Shown here: piece after piece, positions 1-8,466 of the stretch | How positions within the stretch are numbered: the stretch's first letter is position 1 | How the letters are laid out: each line of letters opens with the position of its first letter | From: Lactobacillaceae bacterium UBA5807 | GTDB taxonomy: Bacteria; Bacillota; Bacilli; Lactobacillales; Lactobacillaceae | Assembly (NCBI GenBank): GCA_002418005.1 | Contig: DIDF01000041.1 | Coordinates: 1-37,456, forward strand | Length of the DNA: 37,456 nt | Direction: 5' to 3' | Notes under the pieces: model-generated | What the model saw: the letters and a program-made list of their open reading frames with translations, nothing else | What the model was told of the DNA's origin: nothing | Database searches by the model: none | Position numbers and translations under genes: made by a program

Positions 1-22
1 TTTTCAGACGGGCCCTAATTTA

Positions 23-68
23 CCCGACTTGAATCCATAGTTTTTGGATAAAAAGCCGGGATTTTTTT
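23..68 (+). terminator. Intrinsic terminator of an upstream gene
   Basis: CCCGACTT at 23-30 pairs with AAAGCCGGG at 52-60 apart from one mismatch. An inner ATCCA/TGGAT pair extends the hairpin, and a run of seven T follows. The gene it ends lies outside the window. Confidence 0.6.
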
Positions 69-176
69 GTTCAGAAAATGGATTAATGTAAAGAGTTTCT
101 TAGATTTATTTAATCTATAGTCAAAATTATAGTGAATGTGGTAAATTTAAATACATACTAAAAGGAGGTTTAACCA

Positions 177-725
177 ATGTTAATTGCCATAATTGTTATT
201 GTAGTGTTACTTATATTGGCCATCGTTTTACTTTATAACGGACTTGTTACTCAAAGGAATCTGGTCGATGAAGCTTCGAGCCAAATCAACGTTCAGCTTC
301 AAAGACGAGCTGATTTACTGCCAAATTTAATGGAAACGGTCAAAGGCTATGCCACTCACGAAAAAGAAACTTTTGCTTTAGTCACCGAGATGCGCACAAA
401 GATGAAAGACCCAGAGGCCAGTATCAATGACAAGATAAAAGCGGATAATCAGTTAACAGATGCTCTAGGACACTTGTTTGCGGTTTCTGAAAACTATCCA
501 GAATTAAAGGCTAATCAAAACTTCCTTAGTTTGCAGGAGGAATTAGCAAATACTGAAAACAAAATTTCATTTTCGCGCCAAAATTACAATGCTAATGTTA
601 TGGCCTATAATAATAAGCTTCAGACATTTCCAAGTAATTTAGTTGCCGGAATGGGTCATTTTGAAAAACGGGAATTCTTGGAGATCCCCGCTGCTTCAAA
701 AGCAGTTCCGCAAATGAAATTTTAG
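177..725 (+). CDS. lemA: LemA family membrane-anchored protein
   Basis: A 182-residue protein with one N-terminal membrane segment (about residues 3-20) followed by a long, charged, helical domain, which is the LemA layout and length. Typical LemA features are the RRADLLPNLMETVKGYA stretch after the membrane helix and the NYNANVMAYN-type segment near residue 140. The domain is expected outside the membrane or in the periplasm-like space; its biochemical role is not settled. AAAGGAGG lies 8 bases before the ATG, supporting this start. It sits 20 bp before htpX, a pairing that is common in lactobacilli and streptococci and suggests a role in membrane protein quality control (inference). Confidence 0.93.
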   Translation: MLIAIIVIVVLLILAIVLLYNGLVTQRNLVDEASSQINVQLQRRADLLPNLMETVKGYATHEKETFALVTEMRTKMKDPEASINDKIKADNQLTDALGHLFAVSENYPELKANQNFLSLQEELANTENKISFSRQNYNANVMAYNNKLQTFPSNLVAGMGHFEKREFLEIPAASKAVPQMKF

Positions 726-745
726 GTAAGGAGATATGTTAGAAA

Positions 746-1741
746 ATGGAAACCATTAATCAACAAGTTCAGCAAAACAGGCGCAGGACCTGGCTGGTAA
801 TGGTTGGTTTTGTGGTGGTCGTTGCTCTAATTGGGTTTGCGATTGGTTGTCTTTTTGAATACCGATCCGATCAATTTAATATCAAATATCCGCTTTATTT
901 CATGGGCGGTTTTTTAATTGGGGCATTAGTTTATAGCTTTTTTATGTACATGAGTGTAACTAATGTTTTAATGCGGTCGAGCAATGCGGTTAAATTAAAA
1001 GAGTCTGACGATCCCGAGTTGTTTCATATTGTTTCTGACTTAACGATTGTTGCTAATATTCCCATGCCAGATATTTATTTGATGAATGAACCTTCACCAA
1101 ATGCCTTTGCAACTGGCAGAGACCCCAAGCATGCCGCTGTTTGTGTTACTTCAGGTTTGCGTAAAATCATGAATCGTGAGGAACTTGAAGGAGTTCTTGC
1201 CCACGAAATATCGCATATAAAAAATTATGATATTCGCGTTTCCTCGATTGCCGTGGCATTAACAACTTTTATTTCTGGAGCTGGGGTTTTCCTGGTTTTC
1301 GCAGGGATTGAATTAATGCGCGGAGCCAGTTGGATGAATTTCTTTGGCGATTCTGATGATGATGATAAAAGTTCCTGGGCCATTGCCATTGGGATAATTG
1401 GTTTCGGCTTTATCATGTGGATTGGTGGCTGGGTAATTCGGATTATTGGTGTTCCTGTTGCCGAGATTATGCAATTTGCTGTTTCAAGGCAAAGAGAGGC
1501 CTTGGCTGATGTTTCTGGAGTTAATTTAACTAGAGACCCCCAAGGATTGATTAACGCTTTGACAGTTTTAAAAGACGATGAAACGCCAATGAAAAATAAG
1601 AATTCTACAACAGCTGCCTTATACATTAATGAACCAGTCACAAAAAGAGGAGTGGCGAGCCGGATGATGAAGTTATTTGATTCTCATCCACCGATTGATG
1701 AAAGAATTGCCAGATTGAAGAAATTATTGGGTGAATATTAA
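746..1741 (+). CDS. htpX: HtpX family membrane zinc metalloprotease
   Basis: An M48-family membrane protease that degrades misfolded membrane proteins. Two hydrophobic segments lie near residues 16-35 and 50-68. The zinc motif HEISH is at residues 153-157, and the third ligand is Glu251 in REALAD. Two further membrane segments lie between them. At 331 residues it is longer than many HtpX proteins (about 300), partly because of an acidic DSDDDDK loop around residue 205. The start codon is the only in-frame ATG near GGAG at 730-733, although the spacing of about 12 bases is long. It is cotranscribed with lemA, and no clear terminator follows before the next promoter. Confidence 0.93.
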   Translation: METINQQVQQNRRRTWLVMVGFVVVVALIGFAIGCLFEYRSDQFNIKYPLYFMGGFLIGALVYSFFMYMSVTNVLMRSSNAVKLKESDDPELFHIVSDLTIVANIPMPDIYLMNEPSPNAFATGRDPKHAAVCVTSGLRKIMNREELEGVLAHEISHIKNYDIRVSSIAVALTTFISGAGVFLVFAGIELMRGASWMNFFGDSDDDDKSSWAIAIGIIGFGFIMWIGGWVIRIIGVPVAEIMQFAVSRQREALADVSGVNLTRDPQGLINALTVLKDDETPMKNKNSTTAALYINEPVTKRGVASRMMKLFDSHPPIDERIARLKKLLGEY

Positions 1742-1758
1742 ATTATTTGCTTTCCGTG

Positions 1759-1787
1759 TTGACAAAATTAATTTGAGAAGCTATCAT
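1759..1787 (+). promoter_or_regulatory. Promoter of the Met T-box operon
   Basis: A perfect -35 TTGACA (1759-1764), a 17-base spacer and -10 TATCAT (1782-1787). It lies just upstream of the T-box leader and downstream of the htpX stop. Confidence 0.75.
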
Positions 1788-1794
1788 CAAATTT

Positions 1795-2082
1795 AATTAA
1801 ACTGTTATTGTTTTCTAATATTGTGTTGATGGGAAGAGTAATCATTCGATTATTTTCACAGGAAGCTCAGCTACTGAGAATGAGCAAGAAAAAGAATGGT
1901 GAACATGAGCCCAGAGCAATATAGAGGTTGAAAGGCTTCTATGACGCAAGGATGCGTTATCATCCCAGGCTTGAATACGAGCCAATGAGGCTTAGTGGGT
2001 AACTTCTAAGCGAATAAAGGCGGTAACACGATTATAATCGTCCCTTTATCTGCAGACTATGCGGATAAAGGGACTTTTTTTA
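1795..2082 (+). promoter_or_regulatory. T-box leader, predicted specifier ATG (Met)
   Basis: Stem I has AGTA on its 5' side (1837-1840). On the 3' side the specifier loop reads GAAC-ATG-A, with ATG at 1905-1907, flanked by the helix CATTC/GAATG. The antiterminator has AAAGGCGGTAACACG at about 2016-2030, where the usual TGGT bulge reads CGGT. The competing terminator is GTCCCTTTATC (2040-2050) with GATAAAGGGAC (2064-2074), followed by seven or more T. A Met specifier fits the two downstream sulfur-amino-acid genes. Uncharged tRNA-Met should promote read-through. Confidence 0.88.
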
Positions 2083-2101
2083 TTTTGAGGAGGAAATGTT
2101 T

Positions 2102-3283
2102 ATGTCAGAATTTGATACTAAGTTAGTTCACGGGAAATCACAAAATGATAATAATACTGGGGCAGTTAATGTTCCAATTTATAATTCAACAACATATATT
2201 TATCCAAAAGCCGATTCCAAAGTTCGCTGGGATTACGAACGTTCAGGCAACCCAACCAGAAATTATTTGGAGGACCAAATTGCCTCACTAGAAAATGGGG
2301 TTCGTGGATTTGCCTTTTCTTCTGGAATGGCTGCAATCCATGCTGTATTGGCTTTGTTTAAGCCAGGCGATCATATCATTATCTCCAGCACTATTTACGG
2401 TGGGACTTTTAGATTAGTTAACGAGTTCTTTAAACGTTGGCACTTGGAATTCACCAAAGTTGATACTCAGAATTATCAAGAAGTTGAAGACGCCATCAAG
2501 CCTAACACCAAAGCAATTTATTTTGAAACAGTATCAAACCCTTTGCTCAAGGTGACCAGCGTTAAGCATATTTCTAAAATTGCCCGCAAACATAACCTGT
2601 TAACTATTGTTGACAATACTTTTCTTTCACCATATCTTCAACGGCCTTTAGATTTAGGTGCTGACATTGTTATTCATTCTGCAACTAAATATTTGAGTGG
2701 TCATTCAGATGTTTGTGCAGGTGTGGTTGTCTGTAAAAACAAACAAATTGGCGAACAAATTTACTTTAACCAAAATGCCATTGGCTCAACATTGTCGCCT
2801 GAGGATTGCAGCTTAGTTCGCCGCGGAATCCAGACACTTGCCGTTAGAATGGACCGTCATTTAAGTAATTCCAAATTGATTGTTGAGTTTCTCCAAAGCC
2901 GTGATGAAGTTTCTCGAGTTTATTATCCAGGAATTCCAGGAACCAGAAACTTTAAGATCGCGTCTGAGGAACTTGACGGATTTGGTGGAATTGTTTCTTT
3001 CGAATTAAAGAGGGGACTTGATGCAAAAGCTTTTGTTGAACACCTTAATTTGATTCAATTAGCAGTTAGTTTGGGAGCAGTTGAAAGCTTGATTGAACTT
3101 CCTTACAAGATGAGTCATGCCGAACTGTCAACCAAAGAACAACTGGCCGCTGGAATCAATCACCAATTTCTTCGTTTATCGGTGGGAATTGAGGACCCAA
3201 GAGATTTAATTAATGATTTGGCTCAAGGCTTGGATTACGTTTCCAGCCTCAATCCAGAATCTGTTGTTAAGGCAAGTAGATAA
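2102..3283 (+). CDS. metC: Cys/Met metabolism PLP enzyme (cystathionine lyase or gamma-synthase type)
   Basis: A 393-residue member of the cystathionine beta-lyase/gamma-lyase/gamma-synthase fold (PLP type I). The PLP-binding lysine is Lys196 in HSATKYLSGHSDV. Other family marks are YERSGNPTR near residue 43, SSGMAAIHA near 77 and the C-terminal LRLSVGIEDPRDL. I start it at 2102 rather than 2096 because GGAGG (2088-2093) is 8 bases from this ATG but almost touches the earlier one. It is the first gene after the Met T-box and lies 32 bp before metY, so it probably serves transsulfuration or methionine/cysteine interconversion. Sequence alone does not separate lyase from synthase. Confidence 0.85.
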   Translation: MSEFDTKLVHGKSQNDNNTGAVNVPIYNSTTYIYPKADSKVRWDYERSGNPTRNYLEDQIASLENGVRGFAFSSGMAAIHAVLALFKPGDHIIISSTIYGGTFRLVNEFFKRWHLEFTKVDTQNYQEVEDAIKPNTKAIYFETVSNPLLKVTSVKHISKIARKHNLLTIVDNTFLSPYLQRPLDLGADIVIHSATKYLSGHSDVCAGVVVCKNKQIGEQIYFNQNAIGSTLSPEDCSLVRRGIQTLAVRMDRHLSNSKLIVEFLQSRDEVSRVYYPGIPGTRNFKIASEELDGFGGIVSFELKRGLDAKAFVEHLNLIQLAVSLGAVESLIELPYKMSHAELSTKEQLAAGINHQFLRLSVGIEDPRDLINDLAQGLDYVSSLNPESVVKASR

Positions 3284-3315
3284 GATAACAAAAATTATTT
3301 GAGGAGTGGCTTAAA

Positions 3316-4641
3316 ATGACAAAAGAAAAATTTGATACCTTAAGAATTCATGGTGGTTATAACCCAGCAGATCACAATTATGCAGCATCTGTTCCAATTT
3401 ATCAAAACGCTGCTTTTGCGCTTGGCTCTGCAGAACGTGGTGAAGCTGTTGCCGCAGGAACTCTTCCTGATTCATACAGTTATTCACGGGTTGCTAATCC
3501 CACAGTTGATGTGTTTGAAAAAAGAATCGCTGAACTTCATGACGCTGTTGGCGCGGTTGCTGTTGGTTCCGGGATGGCTGCAATTTCGTACACAATTTTA
3601 AACGTAGCCGAAAATAATGGCAGAATTATCGCACCAAAGAATTTATACGGAGCAACCCTTGATGAATTCCAAACACTATTTCCAAAATTTGGTATTGAAT
3701 GCGATTTTGTCGACAACATCAACGATCTTGATAACGTTAAAGCAACCATTAAGCCTGATACTAAAGCAATTTATGTCGAAAGTGTTTCTAATCCAACGAC
3801 CGAAATTTCCGATATCGAAGGTTTAGCCAAAGTTGCTCATCAAGCTGGAATTCCACTAATCGTTGATAATACTTTCTCTACTCCTTATCTTTTTAACCCG
3901 ATTAAATTTGGCGCGGATATTGTTGTCTATTCTTCAACAAAAGGGATTAATGGTCATGGCAATGTTATTGCTGGCTTAGTTGTTGATGGTGGTCACTTTA
4001 ACTGGGCCAATGGTAAATTCCCTCAACTTGATGAAAATGAATTTACTATCAAGAGCAAAGAATTTCCGACTGATTATAGCTTTAATAATTTCTTCGGTAA
4101 AAAAGCATTTATTGAGAGGATTCGTTTGAAGTACTTAAGATTATTTGGGGCTGTTTTAAGTCCATTTGACGCATACTTAGAGCTTATCGGGCTGGAAACT
4201 ATTTCTGAGAGAATCAGCAAAGAAGTGGCTACCGCAACTAAAATTGCTAAATTTTTAAAGAAAAATCCTCATGTAAAGCGGGTCTACTATTCTGGCCTTC
4301 CAGGTGATGCTCAAGAAGATTTAGCAAAGAAATACTATCCCAAAGGAATCGGTACCGTTGTTTCCTTTGATCTGGACGGTGACTTGGCCAATGTCCGCAA
4401 ACTTCTTAATTCTGTTAAAGTATTTCTTTATTTGCCAAATGTCGGCGATAGTCGCTCTTTGATTGTCAATCCGGTTAAAGTTACTCATCGAGAAGTTGCC
4501 CCTGATAAACGTAAAGCAAATCATTTGACCAATCAATTAATAAGATTATCGATTGGTCTTGAAGACAGTGATGACCTGATCTCTGACCTTGGTCAGGCAA
4601 TTGAATCTGCATTTAAATTAAAAATAAGTGTTGACAATTAA
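3316..4641 (+). CDS. metY: O-acetylhomoserine sulfhydrylase (homocysteine synthase)
   Basis: A 441-residue PLP enzyme of the MetY branch, expected to make homocysteine from O-acetylhomoserine and sulfide in the cytoplasm. The PLP lysine is Lys209 in YSSTKGINGHGNVIAG, where the glycine-rich GHG context is typical of MetY rather than MetC. It starts with TLRIHGGY and has YSYSRVANPT near residue 55. The length fits MetY (about 425-440) and exceeds the preceding paralogue because of an insertion around residues 230-280. GAGGAG lies about 10 bases before the ATG. It shares the Met T-box transcript with the preceding gene. The promoter of the next T-box overlaps its 3' end. Confidence 0.9.
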   Translation: MTKEKFDTLRIHGGYNPADHNYAASVPIYQNAAFALGSAERGEAVAAGTLPDSYSYSRVANPTVDVFEKRIAELHDAVGAVAVGSGMAAISYTILNVAENNGRIIAPKNLYGATLDEFQTLFPKFGIECDFVDNINDLDNVKATIKPDTKAIYVESVSNPTTEISDIEGLAKVAHQAGIPLIVDNTFSTPYLFNPIKFGADIVVYSSTKGINGHGNVIAGLVVDGGHFNWANGKFPQLDENEFTIKSKEFPTDYSFNNFFGKKAFIERIRLKYLRLFGAVLSPFDAYLELIGLETISERISKEVATATKIAKFLKKNPHVKRVYYSGLPGDAQEDLAKKYYPKGIGTVVSFDLDGDLANVRKLLNSVKVFLYLPNVGDSRSLIVNPVKVTHREVAPDKRKANHLTNQLIRLSIGLEDSDDLISDLGQAIESAFKLKISVDN

Positions 4642-4659
4642 AATTTGGCGATTTATATT
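4631..4659 (+). promoter_or_regulatory. Promoter of the Val T-box transcript
   Basis: TTGACA at 4631-4636, a 17-base spacer and TATATT at 4654-4659. The -35 box lies within the last codons of metY. Confidence 0.75.
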
Positions 4660-4664
4660 AGTGA

Positions 4665-4945
4665 CACATTAATAAATGATTAAAAAATGCTGAGAAGAGG
4701 AGAGTAGTTTTCTTAGATTATTGAAGAGAGTCCCAGTTGATGTGAAGGGATAATGATTTGGAAAACGAAAGTAACCTCAAAGCAGTAAGCGCGATACATT
4801 GTGTAAAGTGTTTACGGTGTGCACCCCTTAAAGTGCTAGCGTATCATCGAAAGGCTGTACGTGAAGTGGTAGTCTGTTTTGGGCTACAATAAAGGTGGTA
4901 CCGCGTGAAAGCGCCCTTGATTTTATATCAAGGGCGCTTTTTTTA
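4665..4945 (+). promoter_or_regulatory. T-box leader, predicted specifier GTA (Val)
   Basis: Stem I shows AGTA at 4703-4706, then GTTTTC pairing with GAAAAC. The 3' loop is GAAA-GTA-A (GTA at 4771-4773), closed by GAGG/CCTC, the same register as the GAAA-GGC-A specifier loop of Bacillus glyQS. The distal AGAGAG and GTTGATG elements are present. The canonical T-box AAGGTGGTACCGCG is at 4892-4905. The terminator is AAAGCGCCCTTGAT (4908-4921) with ATCAAGGGCGCTTT (4927-4940), then T residues. The register, and hence Val, is my reading; the class is certain. Confidence 0.85.
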
Positions 4946-4988
4946 GTCATTAAAAAATGAATTTAAAAGAAATTGGAGAGTGATTTTT

Positions 4989-5987
4989 ATGAAGTTTGCA
5001 ATGATTGGTGCAGGAGCAATGGGATTGAGATATGGTTTGTTATTACAGGATGCTGGTAACGATGTTACATTCATCGATACCTGGCAGAAGAACATCGATA
5101 AGATTAGGGAACAAGGCGGCGTTTACGCAATGCGTGATCACAAAGATCGCCACCTTGAAAAGATTAAACTTGAAACCCCTGAGACTTATAATGATGATCC
5201 TGACATTTTTATTATCTTTGAAAAGCAAATGATGCTCGAAGATGTTCTTAAACGCTGTGCTCACTTCATTAAGCCAAAACATTATGCCTTTACGTGTATG
5301 AACGGCATGGGCCATATCGAAAAATTACAAAAGTACTTCTCCGATGACCATATTATTGGCGGGACCGCATTAATTGCTACTTTTTTACCTGGTCCAGGTG
5401 AGGTTGATTTCATGGGTAAACGTGGTGCCGGCAAGATGAACATGTGTCCATTAAATGAAAAACCAGACGAAATGTGCCACAGATTATTCGATGAACTCAA
5501 AAAGGCCCAGATGAACCCAACCTTAACCGATGATTTCACTGGAACATTGATGACCAAAGTTATTTTCAACTCAGTTATTAATACTATTTGTACGATGTTT
5601 GAAATTCAAATGGGTGAATTTGGTAATTTTAAAGGATTTGACACCATGGCCCGTCAATTAATCGATGAAGCCTATGATATCTGTGCTCGAGCCAATATTC
5701 ACCTGGTATCAACTCGAGAAGAAGAAATGAAAACTTTGGATCGCAATACCAGAATTGATATGCCATTACATTATCCTTCAATGTGCCAGGATATGTTCCA
5801 TGACAGACCAACTGAGGTTGATTACATTAACGGTTACATCGCTAATTTAGGTCGTAAATATCATTACGAAGCTAAGACCCACTTGTTTGTTACCCAAGCA
5901 GTTCATTTAGCTGAATTCAAGCGTCAAAATGCCGCAAAACGTCGAGCTCAAGAAGCTAAAGAAAAGGCTGAAGCCCAAACTGCCTAA
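4989..5987 (+). CDS. panE: PanE-family 2-oxoacid reductase (ketopantoate reductase or D-2-hydroxyacid dehydrogenase)
   Basis: A 332-residue NAD(P)-dependent reductase. The Rossmann motif GAGAMG is at the N-terminus. The C-terminal helical domain carries the catalytic Lys of TLMTKVIFNS near residue 195, and SMCQDMFHDRPTEVDYING follows, as in ketopantoate reductases. The start is the ATG at 4989: GGAG lies 10 bases upstream, whereas the earlier in-frame GTG is too close. In Lactococcus a protein annotated PanE is the D-2-hydroxyacid dehydrogenase for branched-chain 2-oxo acids. The Val T-box upstream and the absence of other pantothenate genes favour that role here (inference). The tail is Ala/Lys/Glu-rich. 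It overlaps pheA on the other strand by 4 bp. Confidence 0.85.
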   Translation: MKFAMIGAGAMGLRYGLLLQDAGNDVTFIDTWQKNIDKIREQGGVYAMRDHKDRHLEKIKLETPETYNDDPDIFIIFEKQMMLEDVLKRCAHFIKPKHYAFTCMNGMGHIEKLQKYFSDDHIIGGTALIATFLPGPGEVDFMGKRGAGKMNMCPLNEKPDEMCHRLFDELKKAQMNPTLTDDFTGTLMTKVIFNSVINTICTMFEIQMGEFGNFKGFDTMARQLIDEAYDICARANIHLVSTREEEMKTLDRNTRIDMPLHYPSMCQDMFHDRPTEVDYINGYIANLGRKYHYEAKTHLFVTQAVHLAEFKRQNAAKRRAQEAKEKAEAQTA

Positions 5988-6826
5988 GCTGAGTAATAAC
6001 CAAGCAGTTTAACATGATATTGATTTTCAAGTTGTGTAATTGTTTTAAACAAAACTTCTTTTTGGGAGGTGGTGCCCGATAATTCGATATAAAATGAATA
6101 GACTCCAAGGGTATCCTTTGTCGGCAAAGACATCAATGTTACCAAATTTAATTGAGCCTTTGCGAAAAAGCCAAGAATGTTGTACAGGGTACCTGGCTGA
6201 TCGTTAACGGAAGGAGTGACAAACAGAGAAGATTTGAACCTAAAAGTACCTAACTCCTTTGTTTCCAATTGTTTATTACTTGCCGATTTAACTTTAAAAA
6301 TTATAAAACGGGTATAATTATTTGCCTGATCGGCCACGTTATTTTCCATTACAGGATAATGGAGTTTAGCCATCTCCATTTGTGGGATGATCGCTGCGTC
6401 ACCAGCTGTACCATTTTGGAATTTCTGTAAAGAAATTATGTTAGAGGATGTATTAATAATTTCTGCCGACGAGATTTTATTTAACAGCTTCTGGCACTGG
6501 CCTTCAGTTTTAAACTGAACAAAAATGCGTTTGATACTCTTTATGTCAGACACATTAGCCACCAAACCAAAATTCACAGGAATTGTGATTTCATCGATAA
6601 TGTTTACTGGAGAAGACATAAGTCTTTGCAATGTTGGCATTACATATCCATCAAGCTGATTTTCAATTGGGAGTAAGCCAATTTCTTCCTCCTTTAGGGC
6701 TTCATAAACCCGATTAAAACTGGATTGATAATCGATGACGGCATTTAATTTTTGATGGTTTTGCAGGTAAAGCTTTGCGGCGGCATCAGTAAATGTCCCC
6801 TCAGGTCCTAAAACTGAAAATTTCAT
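5984..6826 (-). CDS. pheA: Prephenate dehydratase
   Basis: A 280-residue monofunctional prephenate dehydratase converting prephenate to phenylpyruvate in phenylalanine synthesis. The catalytic part starts with GPEGTFTDAAA and ends with the conserved TRF of NYTRFIIF near residue 172. A C-terminal ACT domain follows (about residues 190-275). In the ACT domain the usual ESRP of the Phe-binding site reads MSLP (NLVTLMSLPTK), so feedback inhibition may be altered (inference). AAGGAG lies upstream of the ATG. No T-box and no attenuator like those of the aro operon is visible before it. It converges on panE with 4 bp overlap and no terminator between. Confidence 0.9.
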   Translation of the reverse strand: MKFSVLGPEGTFTDAAAKLYLQNHQKLNAVIDYQSSFNRVYEALKEEEIGLLPIENQLDGYVMPTLQRLMSSPVNIIDEITIPVNFGLVANVSDIKSIKRIFVQFKTEGQCQKLLNKISSAEIINTSSNIISLQKFQNGTAGDAAIIPQMEMAKLHYPVMENNVADQANNYTRFIIFKVKSASNKQLETKELGTFRFKSSLFVTPSVNDQPGTLYNILGFFAKAQLNLVTLMSLPTKDTLGVYSFYIELSGTTSQKEVLFKTITQLENQYHVKLLGYYSA

Positions 6827-6942
6827 TTAATTACAGCTCCTTTTATAATTATTTCAATTAAAACATACTTCATAGAAACTCACCACACATACTCCAAAGT
6901 AAGAAAAAAGGACAATCGTAAGCAGATATTTATCGCGTGGAC

Positions 6943-6971
6943 TTGACAATATATTATTCAGCGATTAACAT
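6943..6971 (+). promoter_or_regulatory. Promoter of the panE2-brnQ T-box transcript
   Basis: TTGACA at 6943-6948, a 17-base spacer and TAACAT at 6966-6971, upstream of the T-box leader and divergent from pheA. Confidence 0.7.
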
Positions 6972-6977
6972 ATGCAT

Positions 6978-7265
6978 TAATTTAATGAGAGAACATTAAA
7001 AAACGCTGTGAGAAAGTTGAGTAATATTTAAAGTTATAAAGCGAGCTTTATTTGGTGAGAGAAAGCATAACGATAAATACGAAAATCCCTTTTGAGCTAT
7101 GTACCGAACCTTAAAGTAACGTACATTGGTGACACCCATTATCGTGTTGGCGTATCGTCGTTTGATGGCCGTACGCGAGAGGCAGTTTTAGTAATAAGGC
7201 TGTGAATTAAGGTGGTACAGTGTTTAAGCACCCTTAACCCAGTAACGGGCTAGGGGTGTTTTTTG
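6978..7265 (+). promoter_or_regulatory. T-box leader, predicted specifier ATC (Ile)
   Basis: AGTA is at 7020-7023. The 3' specifier loop reads GAAA-ATC-C with ATC at 7085-7087, in the same GAAA-XYZ register as the other leaders here, closed by AAAG/CTTT. The T-box AAGGTGGTACAGTG is at 7209-7222. The terminator is CACCCTTAACCC (7229-7240) with GGGCTAGGGGTG (7247-7258) and six T. The base after the specifier is C rather than the usual A, so the Ile call is less sure than the T-box call. Ile fits brnQ downstream. Confidence 0.83.
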
Positions 7266-7275
7266 TTTTCTAAAG

Positions 7276-7312
7276 GAGATGGTGCTTATCGATTCTGGTA
7301 TTAGTCATATTA
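7276..7312 (+). repeat. Direct repeat, copy 1 (matches 8430-8466)
   Basis: This segment and 8430-8466 share an identical 19-base core, TCTGGTATTAGTCATATTA (7294-7312 and 8448-8466), preceded by a partly matching GATG-TGC block. The copies lie 5' of panE2 and of brnQ, that is, on either side of panE2. Confidence 0.75.
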
Positions 7313-7381
7313 TCTGGTTCATAGGTTTGAAATTAAAATGGCGGATTACATACATATTTACGAAAAGGAAGAGTGATTTTT

Positions 7382-8380
7382 ATGAAGTTTGCAATGGTTG
7401 GTGCAGGTGCAATGGGACTTAGGTATGGTTTATTGTTGCAAAATGCGGGGAATGATGTGACATTTCTCGATACTTGGCAGAAACATTTGGATAAAGTAAA
7501 AGAGCAGGGTGGCGTTTATGTTATGCGAGACCACAAGGACCGTCATTTGGAAAAGGTAAAAATGATGACTCCTGAAGAATATCACGGCGACCCAGATGTA
7601 TTTGTCTTTTTTGTAAAGCAAATGCAACTTGATGAGTATTTAAAACGCTGTGCGCATCTTTTTAAACCAAAACACTATGCTTTTACCTGTATGAATGGTA
7701 TGGGGCATGTTGAAAAACTGCAAAAGTATTTTTCGGATGATCATATTATTGGCGGTACTGCTTTGATCGCTACCGTTTTACCTGGACCTGGTGAAGTTGA
7801 CTTTATGGGTAAGCGAGGCGCGGGGATGATGAACATGTGCCCACTTAACGAAAAACCGGATGAAATGTGTCACAAGCTGTTTAACGAATTACAGAAAGCG
7901 CAAATGAACCCAACTTTAACTGAGGATTTCATGGGAACTTTGATGACCAAGGTAATTTTCAATTCTGCCATCAACTCAGTCTGCACAATGTTTGAAATGA
8001 CGATGGGTGACTTCGGTAACTTTAAAGGTTTTGATGAAATGACTCGTCAACTGATTGATGAAGCCTATGATGTCTGCGCTCGGGCCAATATTAATTTAGT
8101 TTCGACTCGTGAACAGGAAATGAAAGCACTGGAAAAAAACTCCAGAGTTGATATGCCACTCCATTATCCTTCAATGTGCCAGGATATGTTCCACGATCGG
8201 CCAACTGAAGTAGATTACATAAATGGATATATTGCTCGCTTGGGCAGAAAGTACCATTATGAAGCCAAAACGCATTTATTTGTTACTCAGGCCGTGCATT
8301 TAGCAGAGTATCGAAGACAAAAAATGGCTCAACGGAGGGCTCAAGAGGATGGTCAACCAGCTAATGCTAAAACCGCATAA
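7382..8380 (+). CDS. panE: PanE-family 2-oxoacid reductase, second paralogue
   Basis: A 332-residue close paralogue of the protein at 4989-5987, similar along its whole length. It has the same GAGAMG Rossmann motif, TLMTKVIFNSA catalytic lysine region and PTEVDYING. Even the bases around the start (AGAGTGATTTTTATGAAG) match, so the two genes come from a duplication. The ATG at 7382 is chosen for its spacing to GGAAG. It is the first gene after the Ile T-box and is followed by brnQ, which argues for branched-chain 2-oxo acid reduction rather than pantothenate synthesis (inference; compare the lactococcal D-2-hydroxyacid dehydrogenase once called PanE). Confidence 0.85.
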   Translation: MKFAMVGAGAMGLRYGLLLQNAGNDVTFLDTWQKHLDKVKEQGGVYVMRDHKDRHLEKVKMMTPEEYHGDPDVFVFFVKQMQLDEYLKRCAHLFKPKHYAFTCMNGMGHVEKLQKYFSDDHIIGGTALIATVLPGPGEVDFMGKRGAGMMNMCPLNEKPDEMCHKLFNELQKAQMNPTLTEDFMGTLMTKVIFNSAINSVCTMFEMTMGDFGNFKGFDEMTRQLIDEAYDVCARANINLVSTREQEMKALEKNSRVDMPLHYPSMCQDMFHDRPTEVDYINGYIARLGRKYHYEAKTHLFVTQAVHLAEYRRQKMAQRRAQEDGQPANAKTA

Positions 8381-8429
8381 TAATCTGGAGATTATTTTTA
8401 AAATTTAGAAAAATTATTTTAATTTGAAG

Positions 8430-8466
8430 GGGATGATGCACATGAAATCTGGTATTAGTCATATTA
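8430..8466 (+). repeat. Direct repeat, copy 2 (matches 7276-7312)
   Basis: The second copy of the 37-bp repeat, between panE2 and brnQ. It contains the start of the small reading frame at 8442. Confidence 0.75.

Noticed and set aside
1225..1641. Minus-strand frame of 138 codons inside htpX
   Set aside because: It is the antisense shadow of a clear htpX gene, with no ribosome site and no recognisable motif.
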